From positions 252,121-316,120 of the forward strand of contig JAUZSP010000006.1 of assembly GCA_030949385.1 (NCBI GenBank): 64,000 nt of DNA, written 5' to 3'. Position 1 is the stretch's first letter. Every line of letters begins with the position of its first letter. The notes under the pieces were generated by a model. That model ran no database searches and was not told the origin of the DNA. It saw only the letters and a list, made by a program, of their open reading frames with translations. The translations under genes and the position numbers were made by a program. Below, piece after piece: positions 9,333-18,098 of this stretch. This DNA comes from Gammaproteobacteria bacterium. GTDB lineage: Bacteria > Pseudomonadota > Gammaproteobacteria > JAUZRS01.

Positions 9333-10420
9333 AGGTTGCCTTTCGAGTGGATGCCTCATTGGAGATGGGCAGTGGTCATCTGATGCGCTGTTTGACCTTG
9401 GCCGAGGAGTTGAGAACACAGGGCGCGGATGTACTTTTTGTTTGCCGTGAACATCTTGGTCACATGGCTGAGTTTGTTCGGCAGCGCGGTTTTGAGGTTT
9501 TTCTGTTGCCACGCAATCAGGACGTTGAGTTGAGTCGAGACGATGATTTACCTGCACACGCGCCGTGGTTGGGCTGTGATTGGCAGGTGGATGCACAGCA
9601 GACTCGGCAACAGATTCAGAGCCTTCAGCTTGAGTGGTTGGTGGTAGACCATTATGCCTTGGATGCGCGCTGGGAATCTGAACTGCGCGACTGTTGTCAG
9701 CAGATTATGGTGATTGATGATTTGGCGGATCGGCAGCACGATTGTGATCTGTTGTTGGATCAGACTCTGGGGCGTTTGGCAGTGGAGTACGCTAATTTGG
9801 TACCGTCAGACTGCAAAACAGTGACGGGGTCAGACTACGCGCTGTTGCGACCTGAATTTGCTCAGTGGCGTGAGCGAAGTTTGCAGCGGCGGAAAGCGCC
9901 TGAGTTGCGGCACATTTTGATCAGCTTGGGGGGCGTGGATCAGGACAACGTGACGGGGCAGGTGTTGGCGGCTTTAAAAACAGTCTCTTTAGTCGAAGAG
10001 TGCCAGATTACGGTGGTGATGGGCGCGCAGGCTCCGCATTTGTCTGCGGTGCAGGCTGCGGCAGCGCAGATGCCGTGGTTGACGCAGGTGCGGGTCAATA
10101 TCAGCACGATGGCTGAGGTGATGGCGCAAAGTGATTTGGCCATCGGTGCGGCAGGGAGCAGCTCTTGGGAGCGCTGTTGTTTGGGGCTGCCGACGTTGCT
10201 GCTGGTGTTGGCGGAGAACCAAAAAGTGAGTGCTCAGGCGCAGCAACAGGCGGGGTCGGTGGTGTTGTTGTGCCGCGAGTCTCTGCCTGATGATCTACGA
10301 GAAGCGATGCAGCGAATGGCTGTGACAGACGTGCTGGCGGATTTGAGCGTTAATGCACGGAAGCTGTGTGATGGCTTGGGGGCGCGGCGGGTGGTGTCTT
10401 GTTTATCGGTGGTGGCATAA
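9329..10420 (+). CDS. pseG: UDP-2,4-diacetamido-2,4,6-trideoxy-L-altropyranose hydrolase, PseG
   Basis: 363 residues with a GT-B-like fold. Cleaves UDP from the diacetamido sugar made by PseB, PseC and PseH, releasing the free sugar for PseI. The N-terminus FRVDASLEMGSGHLMRC is characteristic of PseG (the G-S-G-H-x-x-R loop with the catalytic His). LVVDHYALDARWE and GAAGSSSWERCCLGLP are the other two conserved blocks, the latter forming the nucleotide site. The start overlaps the pseF stop by four bases (ATGA). Confidence 0.93.
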   Translation: MKVAFRVDASLEMGSGHLMRCLTLAEELRTQGADVLFVCREHLGHMAEFVRQRGFEVFLLPRNQDVELSRDDDLPAHAPWLGCDWQVDAQQTRQQIQSLQLEWLVVDHYALDARWESELRDCCQQIMVIDDLADRQHDCDLLLDQTLGRLAVEYANLVPSDCKTVTGSDYALLRPEFAQWRERSLQRRKAPELRHILISLGGVDQDNVTGQVLAALKTVSLVEECQITVVMGAQAPHLSAVQAAAAQMPWLTQVRVNISTMAEVMAQSDLAIGAAGSSSWERCCLGLPTLLLVLAENQKVSAQAQQQAGSVVLLCRESLPDDLREAMQRMAVTDVLADLSVNARKLCDGLGARRVVSCLSVVA

Positions 10421-10421
10421 C

Positions 10422-10934
10422 ATGGGTTCACCTTTGCGGATCATGCGGCGTGAGGATCTGTCATCGGTGCTTGAATGGCGCAATCGCCCTGAGGTGCGCA
10501 GCTGTATGTTGACTCAACATGAGATTCGTTGGGATGAGCATTGTGCTTGGTTTGAACGAGCCAGCCGAGATCCGCGCAAGCGCTTGTTTATTTTTGAGCA
10601 GGAGGGTTCTTTGGGCTTTGCCCATTTGAGCTGCATTAATGCCACGGTGGCGGAGTGGGGCTTTTATTTGGCTGCTGGGGCGAAAAAAGGCGCGGGGACG
10701 TTGCTGGGTTTGGCGACCTTGCGTTATGCGTTTGAGACGTTGGCTCTGCACAAGGTTGCAGGACAGGCCTTGGCCGATAACAGCCGTTCAATTGCGTTGC
10801 ATCATAAGCTGGGTTTTCGGCGTGAAGGTGAGTTGCGTGATCATCATTTTGACGGTGAACGGCATTGCACTCTGCTCTGTTTTGGTCTGTTGCAACAGGA
10901 GTGGTGCGAGAAGTGGGTAGGGCAAAATGAATAA
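10422..10934 (+). CDS. pseH: Pseudaminic acid pathway N-acetyltransferase, PseH
   Basis: 170 residues from ATG 10422, just after the pseG stop. The frame is open further upstream, but that part would lie inside pseG. GNAT family: transfers acetyl from acetyl-CoA to the 4-amino group. The N-terminus MRREDLSSVLEWRNRPEVR and the block DNSRSIALHHKLGFRREGE (acetyl-CoA site and C-terminal half) are typical of PseH/RimJ-like enzymes. Overlaps pseI by eight bases. The acetyl donor specificity is inferred from the pathway. Confidence 0.9.
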   Translation: MGSPLRIMRREDLSSVLEWRNRPEVRSCMLTQHEIRWDEHCAWFERASRDPRKRLFIFEQEGSLGFAHLSCINATVAEWGFYLAAGAKKGAGTLLGLATLRYAFETLALHKVAGQALADNSRSIALHHKLGFRREGELRDHHFDGERHCTLLCFGLLQQEWCEKWVGQNE

Positions 10935-11985
10935 ACAGGCGATAAACATTGCGCAACGCCGGATTGCGCGAAACGAACCGCCTTATGTGATTGCTGAACT
11001 GTCGGCGAACCATAACGGCCAGTTAGAAAAGGCCTTGCAGATTATCGAGGTGGCAAAAAGGTCAGGTGCTGATGCGGTGAAGCTGCAAACCTATCGCCCC
11101 GATACCATCACTCTGGATTGTGACTCTGAAGAGTTTCAAATTAAAGGGGGTTTGTGGGATGGGCGTACTTTGTATGAGCTTTATGAAGAAGCGCACATGC
11201 CGTGGGAGTGGCATAAACCGCTGTTTGAGTATGCTCAGAAATTAGGCATTACGATGTTCAGCTCGCCTTTTGATAACAGTGCCGTGGATCTGTTGGAAGA
11301 TCTAAATACACCGGCGTATAAAATTGCTTCTTTTGAGGCAGTGGATCTGCCCTTAATTAAGTACGTCGCTGCAACGGGAAAACCGATGATCATCTCCACC
11401 GGCATGGCCAATGCCGAGGAGATGGCCGAAGCGGTGCAAGCGGCTCGTGATGGCGGCTGTCAGGAACTGGCTTTGCTGCATTGCGTCAGTGGTTATCCCG
11501 CTCCGGCGGGGGATTACAATCTGCGTACGATGGTGGATATGCAGCAGAAATTTGACCTGCCCATTGGTCTTTCTGATCACACCATCGACAATACTACTGC
11601 CATTGCCAGTGTTGCTTTGGGTGCGTGCATTATTGAAAAGCACGTCACCTTGGATCGCAGCGGGGGTGGGCCGGATGACCGTTTTTCTTTGGAGCCAAAA
11701 GAGTTGGCTGCTCTCTGTGAAGGTGCTAAAACAGCATGGTCGGCCTTGGGTAAAGTCAATTACGGTCGGAAATCGAGTGAGCAGGGTAATGTGCAGTTTC
11801 GTCGTTCGCTCTATTTCGTTAAAGATATGCAGGCCGGTGAGGTGATTGCAGCAGAGTGTGTGCGCAGTGTGCGACCTGGATTTGGTTTGGCTCCTAAGTA
11901 TTTGGATGCGATTCTGGGGCGGCGTTTGTTGCACTCTGTTTCAGCTAACACCGCCGTTCGTTTTGAACTGTTGGCCGATGTTTGA
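10927..11985 (+). CDS. pseI: Pseudaminic acid synthase, PseI
   Basis: 352 residues, NeuB family. Condenses 2,4-diacetamido-2,4,6-trideoxy-L-altrose with phosphoenolpyruvate to pseudaminic acid. The TIM-barrel part has VIAELSANHNGQLEKAL, ADAVKLQTYRPDT and MFSSPFDNSAVDLLE. The C-terminal SAF/antifreeze-like domain (about 290-350) has FRRSLYFVKDMQAGEVI and VRSVRPGFGL. N-terminal S-A-N-H-N-G and the context of five other pse genes favour PseI over NeuB or LegI. All six pathway enzymes are therefore contiguous. Confidence 0.95.
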   Translation: MNKQAINIAQRRIARNEPPYVIAELSANHNGQLEKALQIIEVAKRSGADAVKLQTYRPDTITLDCDSEEFQIKGGLWDGRTLYELYEEAHMPWEWHKPLFEYAQKLGITMFSSPFDNSAVDLLEDLNTPAYKIASFEAVDLPLIKYVAATGKPMIISTGMANAEEMAEAVQAARDGGCQELALLHCVSGYPAPAGDYNLRTMVDMQQKFDLPIGLSDHTIDNTTAIASVALGACIIEKHVTLDRSGGGPDDRFSLEPKELAALCEGAKTAWSALGKVNYGRKSSEQGNVQFRRSLYFVKDMQAGEVIAAECVRSVRPGFGLAPKYLDAILGRRLLHSVSANTAVRFELLADV

Positions 11986-11994
11986 TCATACATT

Positions 11995-13326
11995 ATGAAA
12001 ATACTGTTTATTGAGAATCGCTATAAAACTCATTTCTGGAAAGCTCTGGCGGCGGAGCTGCAAGAGCGGGGCTGTGAGGTTCTCTTCTTGATTCAAAACC
12101 ACCGTTTTGAGGTGGAGGGTTTTCCTAATGCGGTGATCCCGTATCCGCGCAAAAAAGAGCGTGTGGATTCGGGGGCTGAGTTTGGGTTTATAGAAACAGC
12201 CGACAGAAGCTGCAACTGTTTTGCAGGTAACAGTCACCACTATCGTTTTTATTATGAAAAAATTTCAGCAGTGATTGCAGAGTATCAGCCTGATTTAGTG
12301 GTGGGTGAAGCGACGGTGTTTCATGAGTTGTTGGCGATTCAGATTTGTCGTGAAGAAGAGATTGTTTACCTTAACCCGAGCAGTTCGAGTTATCCAAAAA
12401 ATCGGTTTTCGTTGTATCAATACGATACCAAGTTGGCTTATAGGGGCAGTGCTGAGACCTGTTCTGATGCGCGTTGTGATGAGCTTATTGAGGCGATTTC
12501 ACAGCGCAAAATTCAACCCGATTATATGTTGAAGCATCAAGTGGATCAGGCGTTTGATGATGATAAAACCTACCCGCAGCCGGGCTCGTGGCGTGATCGC
12601 AATATTATTTTGCAGGCTTACGCTGCTGGGGAGCGTTACAACACCCCGCACCCGTTGCGAAAATTATTGCACGATCGCCGTCTAAGCCAATTAAAAATTG
12701 AGTGGAATGCCTTGGCAGCCGAACGCGCTGATTCTATGGCGGATAAAAAAATCATTTTGTACCCTTTGCAGATGCAGCCGGAAGCCAATCTTGATGTGTG
12801 GGGGCAGAAACACCGCGATCAAGCGGAGTTGGTGGCGATGCTGGCAAAGGCGTTGCCTGATGATTGCTGTTTGTTGGTGAAGGCAAACCCTAAAGTAAAA
12901 TACGAATTGAATGAGGCTCTGTTGGCGCGGGTGCGCGAGAATAAAAACAGTGTGCCGTTGGCATTGGCAGTGAAGATGGAAGAGGTTTTTCCTCAAGCGG
13001 ATTTGATTGTTACCGTGACCGGCACGATTGCCATTGAGGCGGTGTTAAGCGGAAAACCGTTGGCGCTGTTGGGGGAGAGTGTGGTGAAGGGCGGTGCAGG
13101 GGTGATTTGGCTGGATCAAGCTGCGGAGCTGAGTGCGGCTCTGGAACGTTTGGCGGCGGGTTTTCCTACGGCTACGCAAGAGGAGAAACGGGCTTTGATC
13201 CGTCGCCTGCTCAGCAGCAGTTACGCGGGTTTGATCAGTGATCCTTGCCATGCGCCCACCTGTCTTGATGCTGAAAACATAAAACAGGTGGCAACGGTGA
13301 TTCACGCTGCTGTGCAGGGTAAATAA
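11995..13326 (+). CDS. Capsule-type (KpsC/KpsS-like) glycosyltransferase, candidate pseudaminyltransferase
   Basis: 443 residues, starting nine bases after pseI. No signal peptide or membrane helix. The C-terminal half has LLVKANPKVKYELNEALLA and VTVTGTIAIEAVLSGKPLA, the pattern of capsule_synth-type enzymes, which are GT-B folds using CMP-activated keto sugars such as CMP-Kdo. The N-terminus MKILFIENRYKTHFWKALA also fits a GT-B start. Direct placement behind the CMP-pseudaminic acid operon suggests it transfers pseudaminic acid. The family assignment is moderately sure; the donor is inferred from context only. Confidence 0.6.
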   Translation: MKILFIENRYKTHFWKALAAELQERGCEVLFLIQNHRFEVEGFPNAVIPYPRKKERVDSGAEFGFIETADRSCNCFAGNSHHYRFYYEKISAVIAEYQPDLVVGEATVFHELLAIQICREEEIVYLNPSSSSYPKNRFSLYQYDTKLAYRGSAETCSDARCDELIEAISQRKIQPDYMLKHQVDQAFDDDKTYPQPGSWRDRNIILQAYAAGERYNTPHPLRKLLHDRRLSQLKIEWNALAAERADSMADKKIILYPLQMQPEANLDVWGQKHRDQAELVAMLAKALPDDCCLLVKANPKVKYELNEALLARVRENKNSVPLALAVKMEEVFPQADLIVTVTGTIAIEAVLSGKPLALLGESVVKGGAGVIWLDQAAELSAALERLAAGFPTATQEEKRALIRRLLSSSYAGLISDPCHAPTCLDAENIKQVATVIHAAVQGK

Positions 13327-13327
13327 A

Positions 13328-14077
13328 GTGAAACAGAAACTTGCAGCGCTTGTTGCGTTGATTTTACCGCCCTTTTTTTTAAAGAATTATATTCTGTCCC
13401 TGCTGGGTTGGCGGATTAAAGGCCGTGTGCGCATTGGTTTTTCTTACATTGAGGTGAAGTCTGTCTTGCTGGCGGAGGGGGTGGTGATTGGTCATGCTAA
13501 TTTTATTAAAAATGATCTTTTGGTTATGGAAGAATTCGCCTATATTCAACATGTAAATCGCTTGTCTGGTCCGTTTGCGTGTGTGCTTAAAAAAAAGGCG
13601 GGCATTGGTGTATTTAATGTGATTAAGAGGGCTAAAAAACCGCTTGTTTGGGGGCGCTCCATGTTAAAACTTGGGTATTTATCAAAAATCACCTCTCACC
13701 ATGTTGTTGATTGCTGTCGTTCAGTAAGGGTGGGTGATTATTCTATTCTGGCAGGGCGAGGTAGCCAAATGTGGACACACGGCTATCTTCATGCGCCGAC
13801 AGGGGCGGGTCGTTTTCGCCTTGATGGTCGCATCACTATTGGTAATAACGTTTATATTGGTTCTGCTTCTGTGATTAATCCGGGGGTTAAAATTGGCGAT
13901 AAAATCACCCTTGGGGCGCATTCGTCAATTGCAAAGTCACTGTTGCAACCGGGGCTGTATGTCAGCCAAGAATTGCGTTACATTCCTTTGGATTATATGG
14001 CGGTAAAAGCGCGTTATCCCGAAGTGCAGGTTCCTAATTTGGTTGAAACTGTGGTAAATAAAAAGTTACCACATTAA
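13328..14077 (+). CDS. Hexapeptide-repeat (LbetaH) acyltransferase-like protein
   Basis: 249 residues with a GTG start. The C-terminal half (about 140-215) contains left-handed beta-helix repeats: RITIGNNVYIGSASVINPG, VKIGDKITLGAHSSIAK. This fold is used by sugar O- and N-acetyltransferases, usually with acetyl-CoA. The N-terminus has a hydrophobic segment (about 5-25) that may attach it to the membrane. It lies between the glycosyltransferase and the flippase, so it probably acetylates a sugar of the glycan. The substrate is unknown. Confidence 0.7.
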   Translation: MKQKLAALVALILPPFFLKNYILSLLGWRIKGRVRIGFSYIEVKSVLLAEGVVIGHANFIKNDLLVMEEFAYIQHVNRLSGPFACVLKKKAGIGVFNVIKRAKKPLVWGRSMLKLGYLSKITSHHVVDCCRSVRVGDYSILAGRGSQMWTHGYLHAPTGAGRFRLDGRITIGNNVYIGSASVINPGVKIGDKITLGAHSSIAKSLLQPGLYVSQELRYIPLDYMAVKARYPEVQVPNLVETVVNKKLPH

Positions 14078-14078
14078 G

Positions 14079-15371
14079 ATGTGGCAACGTGTTCTTTTAC
14101 ATGCTTCATTGTTTTCTATTTCAAAAGTAGCGGTTTTAATATCGCCTTTTTTTGCTGCTTATTTACTCTCTATTGACGATTATGGTGAACTGGAGCGGGC
14201 TTTGGCAACGGCCTCTCTGTTGGCGGTTTTTCTTTCTATGGGGATGCCTGCCGTTATTGCGTATGCGATTGTCAAGCAAGAGGCTTGGGCGCGTGTGGTT
14301 TCAGCGTTGCGCTATTTGATTTTATTGCTTGCTGTGTTTCTGTTGATGAATTTTGTTGGAAGCTTTTTGTTTGCTTCCCAACTTTCTTTTTCACTGTTGT
14401 TGGTCGTGTCAATGTTAGGCCTGTTTGTAGGGCAGAGTGGCTTAGCGGCGTACATGAAAGCGTCAGGAATGGGCGCGTATGCTTCGGTGGTGGAGAGCAG
14501 TCTTTATCTGGGTTTGCTGTTGTTTCTCTGTTTTTTATGGATTGCGCCAAACCGATATGATTGGATTGTGGTGTTTTACACTCTGCTCTCTGCTGCTATG
14601 TTGTTGGTTTTTGTCTTGTTGCAGTCAAAAATCAAACAACGTTTGCAGAGGGTTCAATATGATCTTAAAGGGGTTTTAAAAGCCGGTTTTCCTATGATGT
14701 TGGCTGGATCCATGTCCATGCTGATGTTGTTTTTTCCTCGGCTTTTTTTGGGTTATTTTGCTTCTTTGTCAGAATTGGCTGAATTTTCCCTACTGTTTCG
14801 TTTGGCTGCCATCGCCATTGTAGTACATCAATTTGTGCTAACCCTATTTTTCAAAAATATCTTTCAGATGAGTTTTGAAAACTTTTCTCGTGTGCTGTTG
14901 TGGGTTCCGTTAGCTGTGTTTTTTGTAGTGGTACTGGGTTTTGGTGTTTTGCATCTTCTGGTAACGCAGGCGGTTTTTGATCTGGGAGAGTATTCGGCGT
15001 TGAATGAGTCTGTGCAGCGTCAAGCCATTATCGCACTCTGCCTCTTTTTTTGGTCTTTGACGGCTCTGTTGGAAGGGGTTCTGTTTCGAGATGAGCAGGC
15101 TAAAAAGCAGTTGTTTGCCGTTGTGTTGGGTCTCTCTTCGATGTTGGTTTTTACGTTTCTTTTGCTGGTGTGGGGAGAGATGGATCAGATCGTTATGGTC
15201 TTATGGGCTTGGTTGCTGGGCTTGATGGTGACGGTGGGGTGGCAAATTCGAACGTTAGAACGGTTGGGAAAAACAGCGAAGAGTGTGCGTTGTTTAAAAT
15301 GGCTCTCGCCCGTGGCGTTATTCATTTTGTTTGTCGGTGTTTCTCTGTCAGATCAAATCAGTGTGGTTTGA
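14079..15371 (+). CDS. wzx: Wzx-type lipid-linked oligosaccharide flippase
   Basis: 430 residues, almost entirely hydrophobic, with about 12 predicted membrane helices. The N-terminus (LLHASLFSISKVAVLISPFF then YLLSIDDYGELE) matches polysaccharide-biosynthesis/MATE-like flippases of the MOP superfamily. The expected role is to flip an undecaprenyl-diphosphate-linked repeat unit across the inner membrane. The WcaJ-like initiating enzyme at 42.4 kb fits this route; a clear Wzy polymerase was not found. The specific flippase assignment is by topology and context. Confidence 0.75.
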   Translation: MWQRVLLHASLFSISKVAVLISPFFAAYLLSIDDYGELERALATASLLAVFLSMGMPAVIAYAIVKQEAWARVVSALRYLILLLAVFLLMNFVGSFLFASQLSFSLLLVVSMLGLFVGQSGLAAYMKASGMGAYASVVESSLYLGLLLFLCFLWIAPNRYDWIVVFYTLLSAAMLLVFVLLQSKIKQRLQRVQYDLKGVLKAGFPMMLAGSMSMLMLFFPRLFLGYFASLSELAEFSLLFRLAAIAIVVHQFVLTLFFKNIFQMSFENFSRVLLWVPLAVFFVVVLGFGVLHLLVTQAVFDLGEYSALNESVQRQAIIALCLFFWSLTALLEGVLFRDEQAKKQLFAVVLGLSSMLVFTFLLLVWGEMDQIVMVLWAWLLGLMVTVGWQIRTLERLGKTAKSVRCLKWLSPVALFILFVGVSLSDQISVV

Positions 15372-15434
15372 TCTGCTGTGTTATATTACCCTCCTTAAAT
15401 TCGTGCGGCGGCGCGATAATGATGATAGGCGTTG

Positions 15435-16559
15435 ATGATGAAGGTGGCTTTGGTTCACGATTGGCTGGTGACGTACGCGGGTGCTGAAAAAGTGCTTGAG
15501 CAGATGCTGCTTTGTTACCCCGATGCGGATGTGTTTAGCTTGATTGACTTTTTGCCGGAAGATGAGCGGGCTTTCTTGCAGGGGAAGTGCGTTAAGACTT
15601 CTTTTTTGCAAAAATTGCCGTGGGCAAAATCAAAATACCGTGCCTATTTGCCCTTGATGCCGCTGGCCATTGAGCAGTTTGACCTGTCTCAATACGATTT
15701 GGTTATCTCCAGTAGCCATGCAGTGGCAAAAGGGGTTCTGACCGGCCCAGATCAATTGCACATCAGCTATGTTCACTCGCCGATTCGTTACGCTTGGGAT
15801 ATGCAACATGAGTATTTAAAACAGTCGGGGCTGGCGACGGGGGTGAGGGGCTTTTTTGTTAAGTGGATGTTGCATAAAATAAGAATCTGGGATTGTCGCA
15901 CCGCCTACGGTGTGGATCACTTTATCGCCAATTCAAAGTTTATTGCGCGGCGCATTGAAAAAGTCTATCGACGTGAGTCGGAGGTGATTTACCCCCCTGT
16001 AGATGTCTCTGCCTTCTCTTATGTTGAAGATAAAGAAGAATTTTATCTAACCGCTTCAAGGCTGGTGCCTTATAAACGGGTGGATTTGGTGGTGGATGCC
16101 TTTGCACAGATGCCGGAGAAACGTCTGATTGTGATTGGCGATGGGCCTGAGATGAAAAAAATTCAAAAAAAGGCCACGGATAACATTAGCGTTTTGGGTT
16201 ATCAGTCTTTTGAGGTTTTGAAAGAGCACATGCAACGCGCTAAGGCGTTTGTCTTTGCCGCTGAGGAAGATTTTGGCATTATGCCCGTGGAGGCACAGGC
16301 CTGTGGAACGCCGGTGATTGCGCTGCAAAAAGGCGGTGCGTGTGAAACGGTGGTGAATGAGCGCACGGGTCTGTTTTTTCAGCAGCAAACGGTTTCTGCA
16401 CTCTGTGATGCGGTGGAAAAATTTGAAAGTCAAGATTGGTCTGGCAATACGGCGTTGTGCCGTGAGCAGGCGTTGCAGTTTTCCGCTGAGCGGTTTAGAG
16501 ATGAGTTTGTGCGGTTTGTTAGTGAAAGATGGCAAGGGTTAGAGCAGCGTGGAGAGTAA
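15435..16559 (+). CDS. Family 4 glycosyltransferase
   Basis: About 374 residues; ATG at 15435 or 15438. GT-B fold: the N-terminus MKVALVHDWLVTYAGAEKVL is the family's Gly-rich donor-acceptor start, and the C-terminal domain has YLTASRLVPYKRVDLVVDAF and FVFAAEEDFGIMPVEAQAC, the E-x7-E type nucleotide-sugar site of GT4 enzymes (mannosyl-/glucosyl-type). Overlaps manC, so GDP-mannose is a plausible donor. Preceded by a 60-base gap after wzx. The sugar transferred is not determined. Confidence 0.85.
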   Translation: MMKVALVHDWLVTYAGAEKVLEQMLLCYPDADVFSLIDFLPEDERAFLQGKCVKTSFLQKLPWAKSKYRAYLPLMPLAIEQFDLSQYDLVISSSHAVAKGVLTGPDQLHISYVHSPIRYAWDMQHEYLKQSGLATGVRGFFVKWMLHKIRIWDCRTAYGVDHFIANSKFIARRIEKVYRRESEVIYPPVDVSAFSYVEDKEEFYLTASRLVPYKRVDLVVDAFAQMPEKRLIVIGDGPEMKKIQKKATDNISVLGYQSFEVLKEHMQRAKAFVFAAEEDFGIMPVEAQACGTPVIALQKGGACETVVNERTGLFFQQQTVSALCDAVEKFESQDWSGNTALCREQALQFSAERFRDEFVRFVSERWQGLEQRGE

Positions 16560-17988
16560 AACGATTTTTTCCAATGTGAAAGCAGTGATTTTAGCCGGTG
16601 GTAGTGGCTCGCGTCTCTGGCCTCATTCACGGGAACATTTACCCAAGCAGTTTCTTAATCTGGCGGGGGATAAAAGTTTATTGGCCTCGACGGTGGAGCG
16701 TTTGCAGCCGTACCTTGACAAAGAAGACGTGTTGATTGTAACAAACGATCAGCAAGCCTCTGGCGAGGCGTATCAGCTGTTGTCGGCTTATCAGACCTTG
16801 CTGGAGCCGGTGGGGCGAAATACCGCCGCTGCCATTGGTTTGGCGGCGCTTTTTTTACGCCAACAAGAGTCTGAATGTGACCCTGTGATGCTGGTTTTAC
16901 CTGCAGATCATCTGATTCAAAATGTGTCTGCGTTTCATGCGGTGTTGAAAAAAAGCGTGTTGGCTGCAAAAGAGGGGGCGTTGGTGACCTTTGGCATTCA
17001 GCCCAGCCGAGCGGACAGCGGTTTTGGTTACATTAAAGCACGGGCGTCAGAGTCGAAGGATGGCCGCTGCTCTGTGGTGAAGTTTGTGGAAAAGCCGGAT
17101 GCCAAAACAGCCCAACGCTATCTGGATGAGGGCGATTATTTTTGGAATTCAGGCATGTTTGTCTGGAAAGCTTCTAGCATATTGGCGCAGATTGAGTGCC
17201 ATTTGCCTGATTTGTTTGCTGTGCTTGAGAAAATTGAGGCCGCTTGGAAAGCAGGGGTGGAGCATCAACAGGCGATCAGTGATCTGTTTCCTTCTATGCC
17301 CAACATTTCCATTGATTGCGGTGTGTTGGAAAAGGTGATTGCAGCAGGTACTCCGCTGTTGGTCTTTCCCTGTGATCTGGCGTGGTCTGATGTGGGCAGT
17401 TGGGACGCCGTGCATGAGATGTTGCCAAAAGATGAAGCTAACAATGTGTTGGTGGGCAATGCGGTGGCCTTGGGCTGCAAAAACAGCTTGATTCACAGCA
17501 GTCACCGTTTGGTTGCGGCGGTGGGGGTGGAGGATCTCTGTGTGGTTGAAACCGCCGATGCTCTGTTGATCTCCAAACGAGGCGAAACGCAGCGCGTACG
17601 TGAGGTGGTGGATGAGTTGAAGCGGCGTAATGCACAAGAACAACGTTTACATTTAACCGTGCGCCGCCCTTGGGGCGAATACACCGTGCTTGAGCAGCGC
17701 CTAGGTTTTAAAATGAAGCGCATTACAGTTGATGAAGGGGCTTCAATCTCTCTGCAGCGCCACCAACACCGTTCGGAGCATTGGGTGGTGGTGTCGGGAA
17801 CGGCCACTGTGACCTGTGATGATGAGGTGAAAATCGTGACCTGCAATCAATCCACCTACATCCCTGTGGGGAGCAAGCATCGCTTGGATAATCGAGGCAA
17901 GATCCCATTGCAATTGATTGAAATTCAGGTGGGTGAATATCTGGAAGAGGATGACATTGAGCGTTTTGATGATCTATATGGACGTTAA
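16549..17988 (+). CDS. manC: Mannose-1-phosphate guanylyltransferase/mannose-6-phosphate isomerase
   Basis: 479 residues from a GTG that overlaps the preceding gene. A bifunctional type II enzyme making GDP-mannose: N-terminal nucleotidyltransferase with LAGGSGSRLWPHSREHLPKQ and FVEKPD, C-terminal cupin isomerase (about 360-479) with VRRPWGEYTVLEQ and HRSEHWVVVSGTA. No phosphomannomutase gene is in this window, so that step must come from elsewhere. Product could feed mannose or other GDP-sugars into the glycan. Confidence 0.93.
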   Translation: MESKTIFSNVKAVILAGGSGSRLWPHSREHLPKQFLNLAGDKSLLASTVERLQPYLDKEDVLIVTNDQQASGEAYQLLSAYQTLLEPVGRNTAAAIGLAALFLRQQESECDPVMLVLPADHLIQNVSAFHAVLKKSVLAAKEGALVTFGIQPSRADSGFGYIKARASESKDGRCSVVKFVEKPDAKTAQRYLDEGDYFWNSGMFVWKASSILAQIECHLPDLFAVLEKIEAAWKAGVEHQQAISDLFPSMPNISIDCGVLEKVIAAGTPLLVFPCDLAWSDVGSWDAVHEMLPKDEANNVLVGNAVALGCKNSLIHSSHRLVAAVGVEDLCVVETADALLISKRGETQRVREVVDELKRRNAQEQRLHLTVRRPWGEYTVLEQRLGFKMKRITVDEGASISLQRHQHRSEHWVVVSGTATVTCDDEVKIVTCNQSTYIPVGSKHRLDNRGKIPLQLIEIQVGEYLEEDDIERFDDLYGR

Positions 17989-18098
17989 GAGTACTTAAGT
18001 TATGTTTTAAAATGGCTTATATTTTTATACATATCGTGTAGAATGTCGCCAATTTTGACCAGCTCCTACTGCTTTAGGGCGAGTGAAGTGTACTATTT

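Noticed and set aside
17989-18098. Promoter before rfbB
   Set aside because: TAGAAT at 18039-18044 could be a -10 element, but no acceptable -35 lies at the right spacing.
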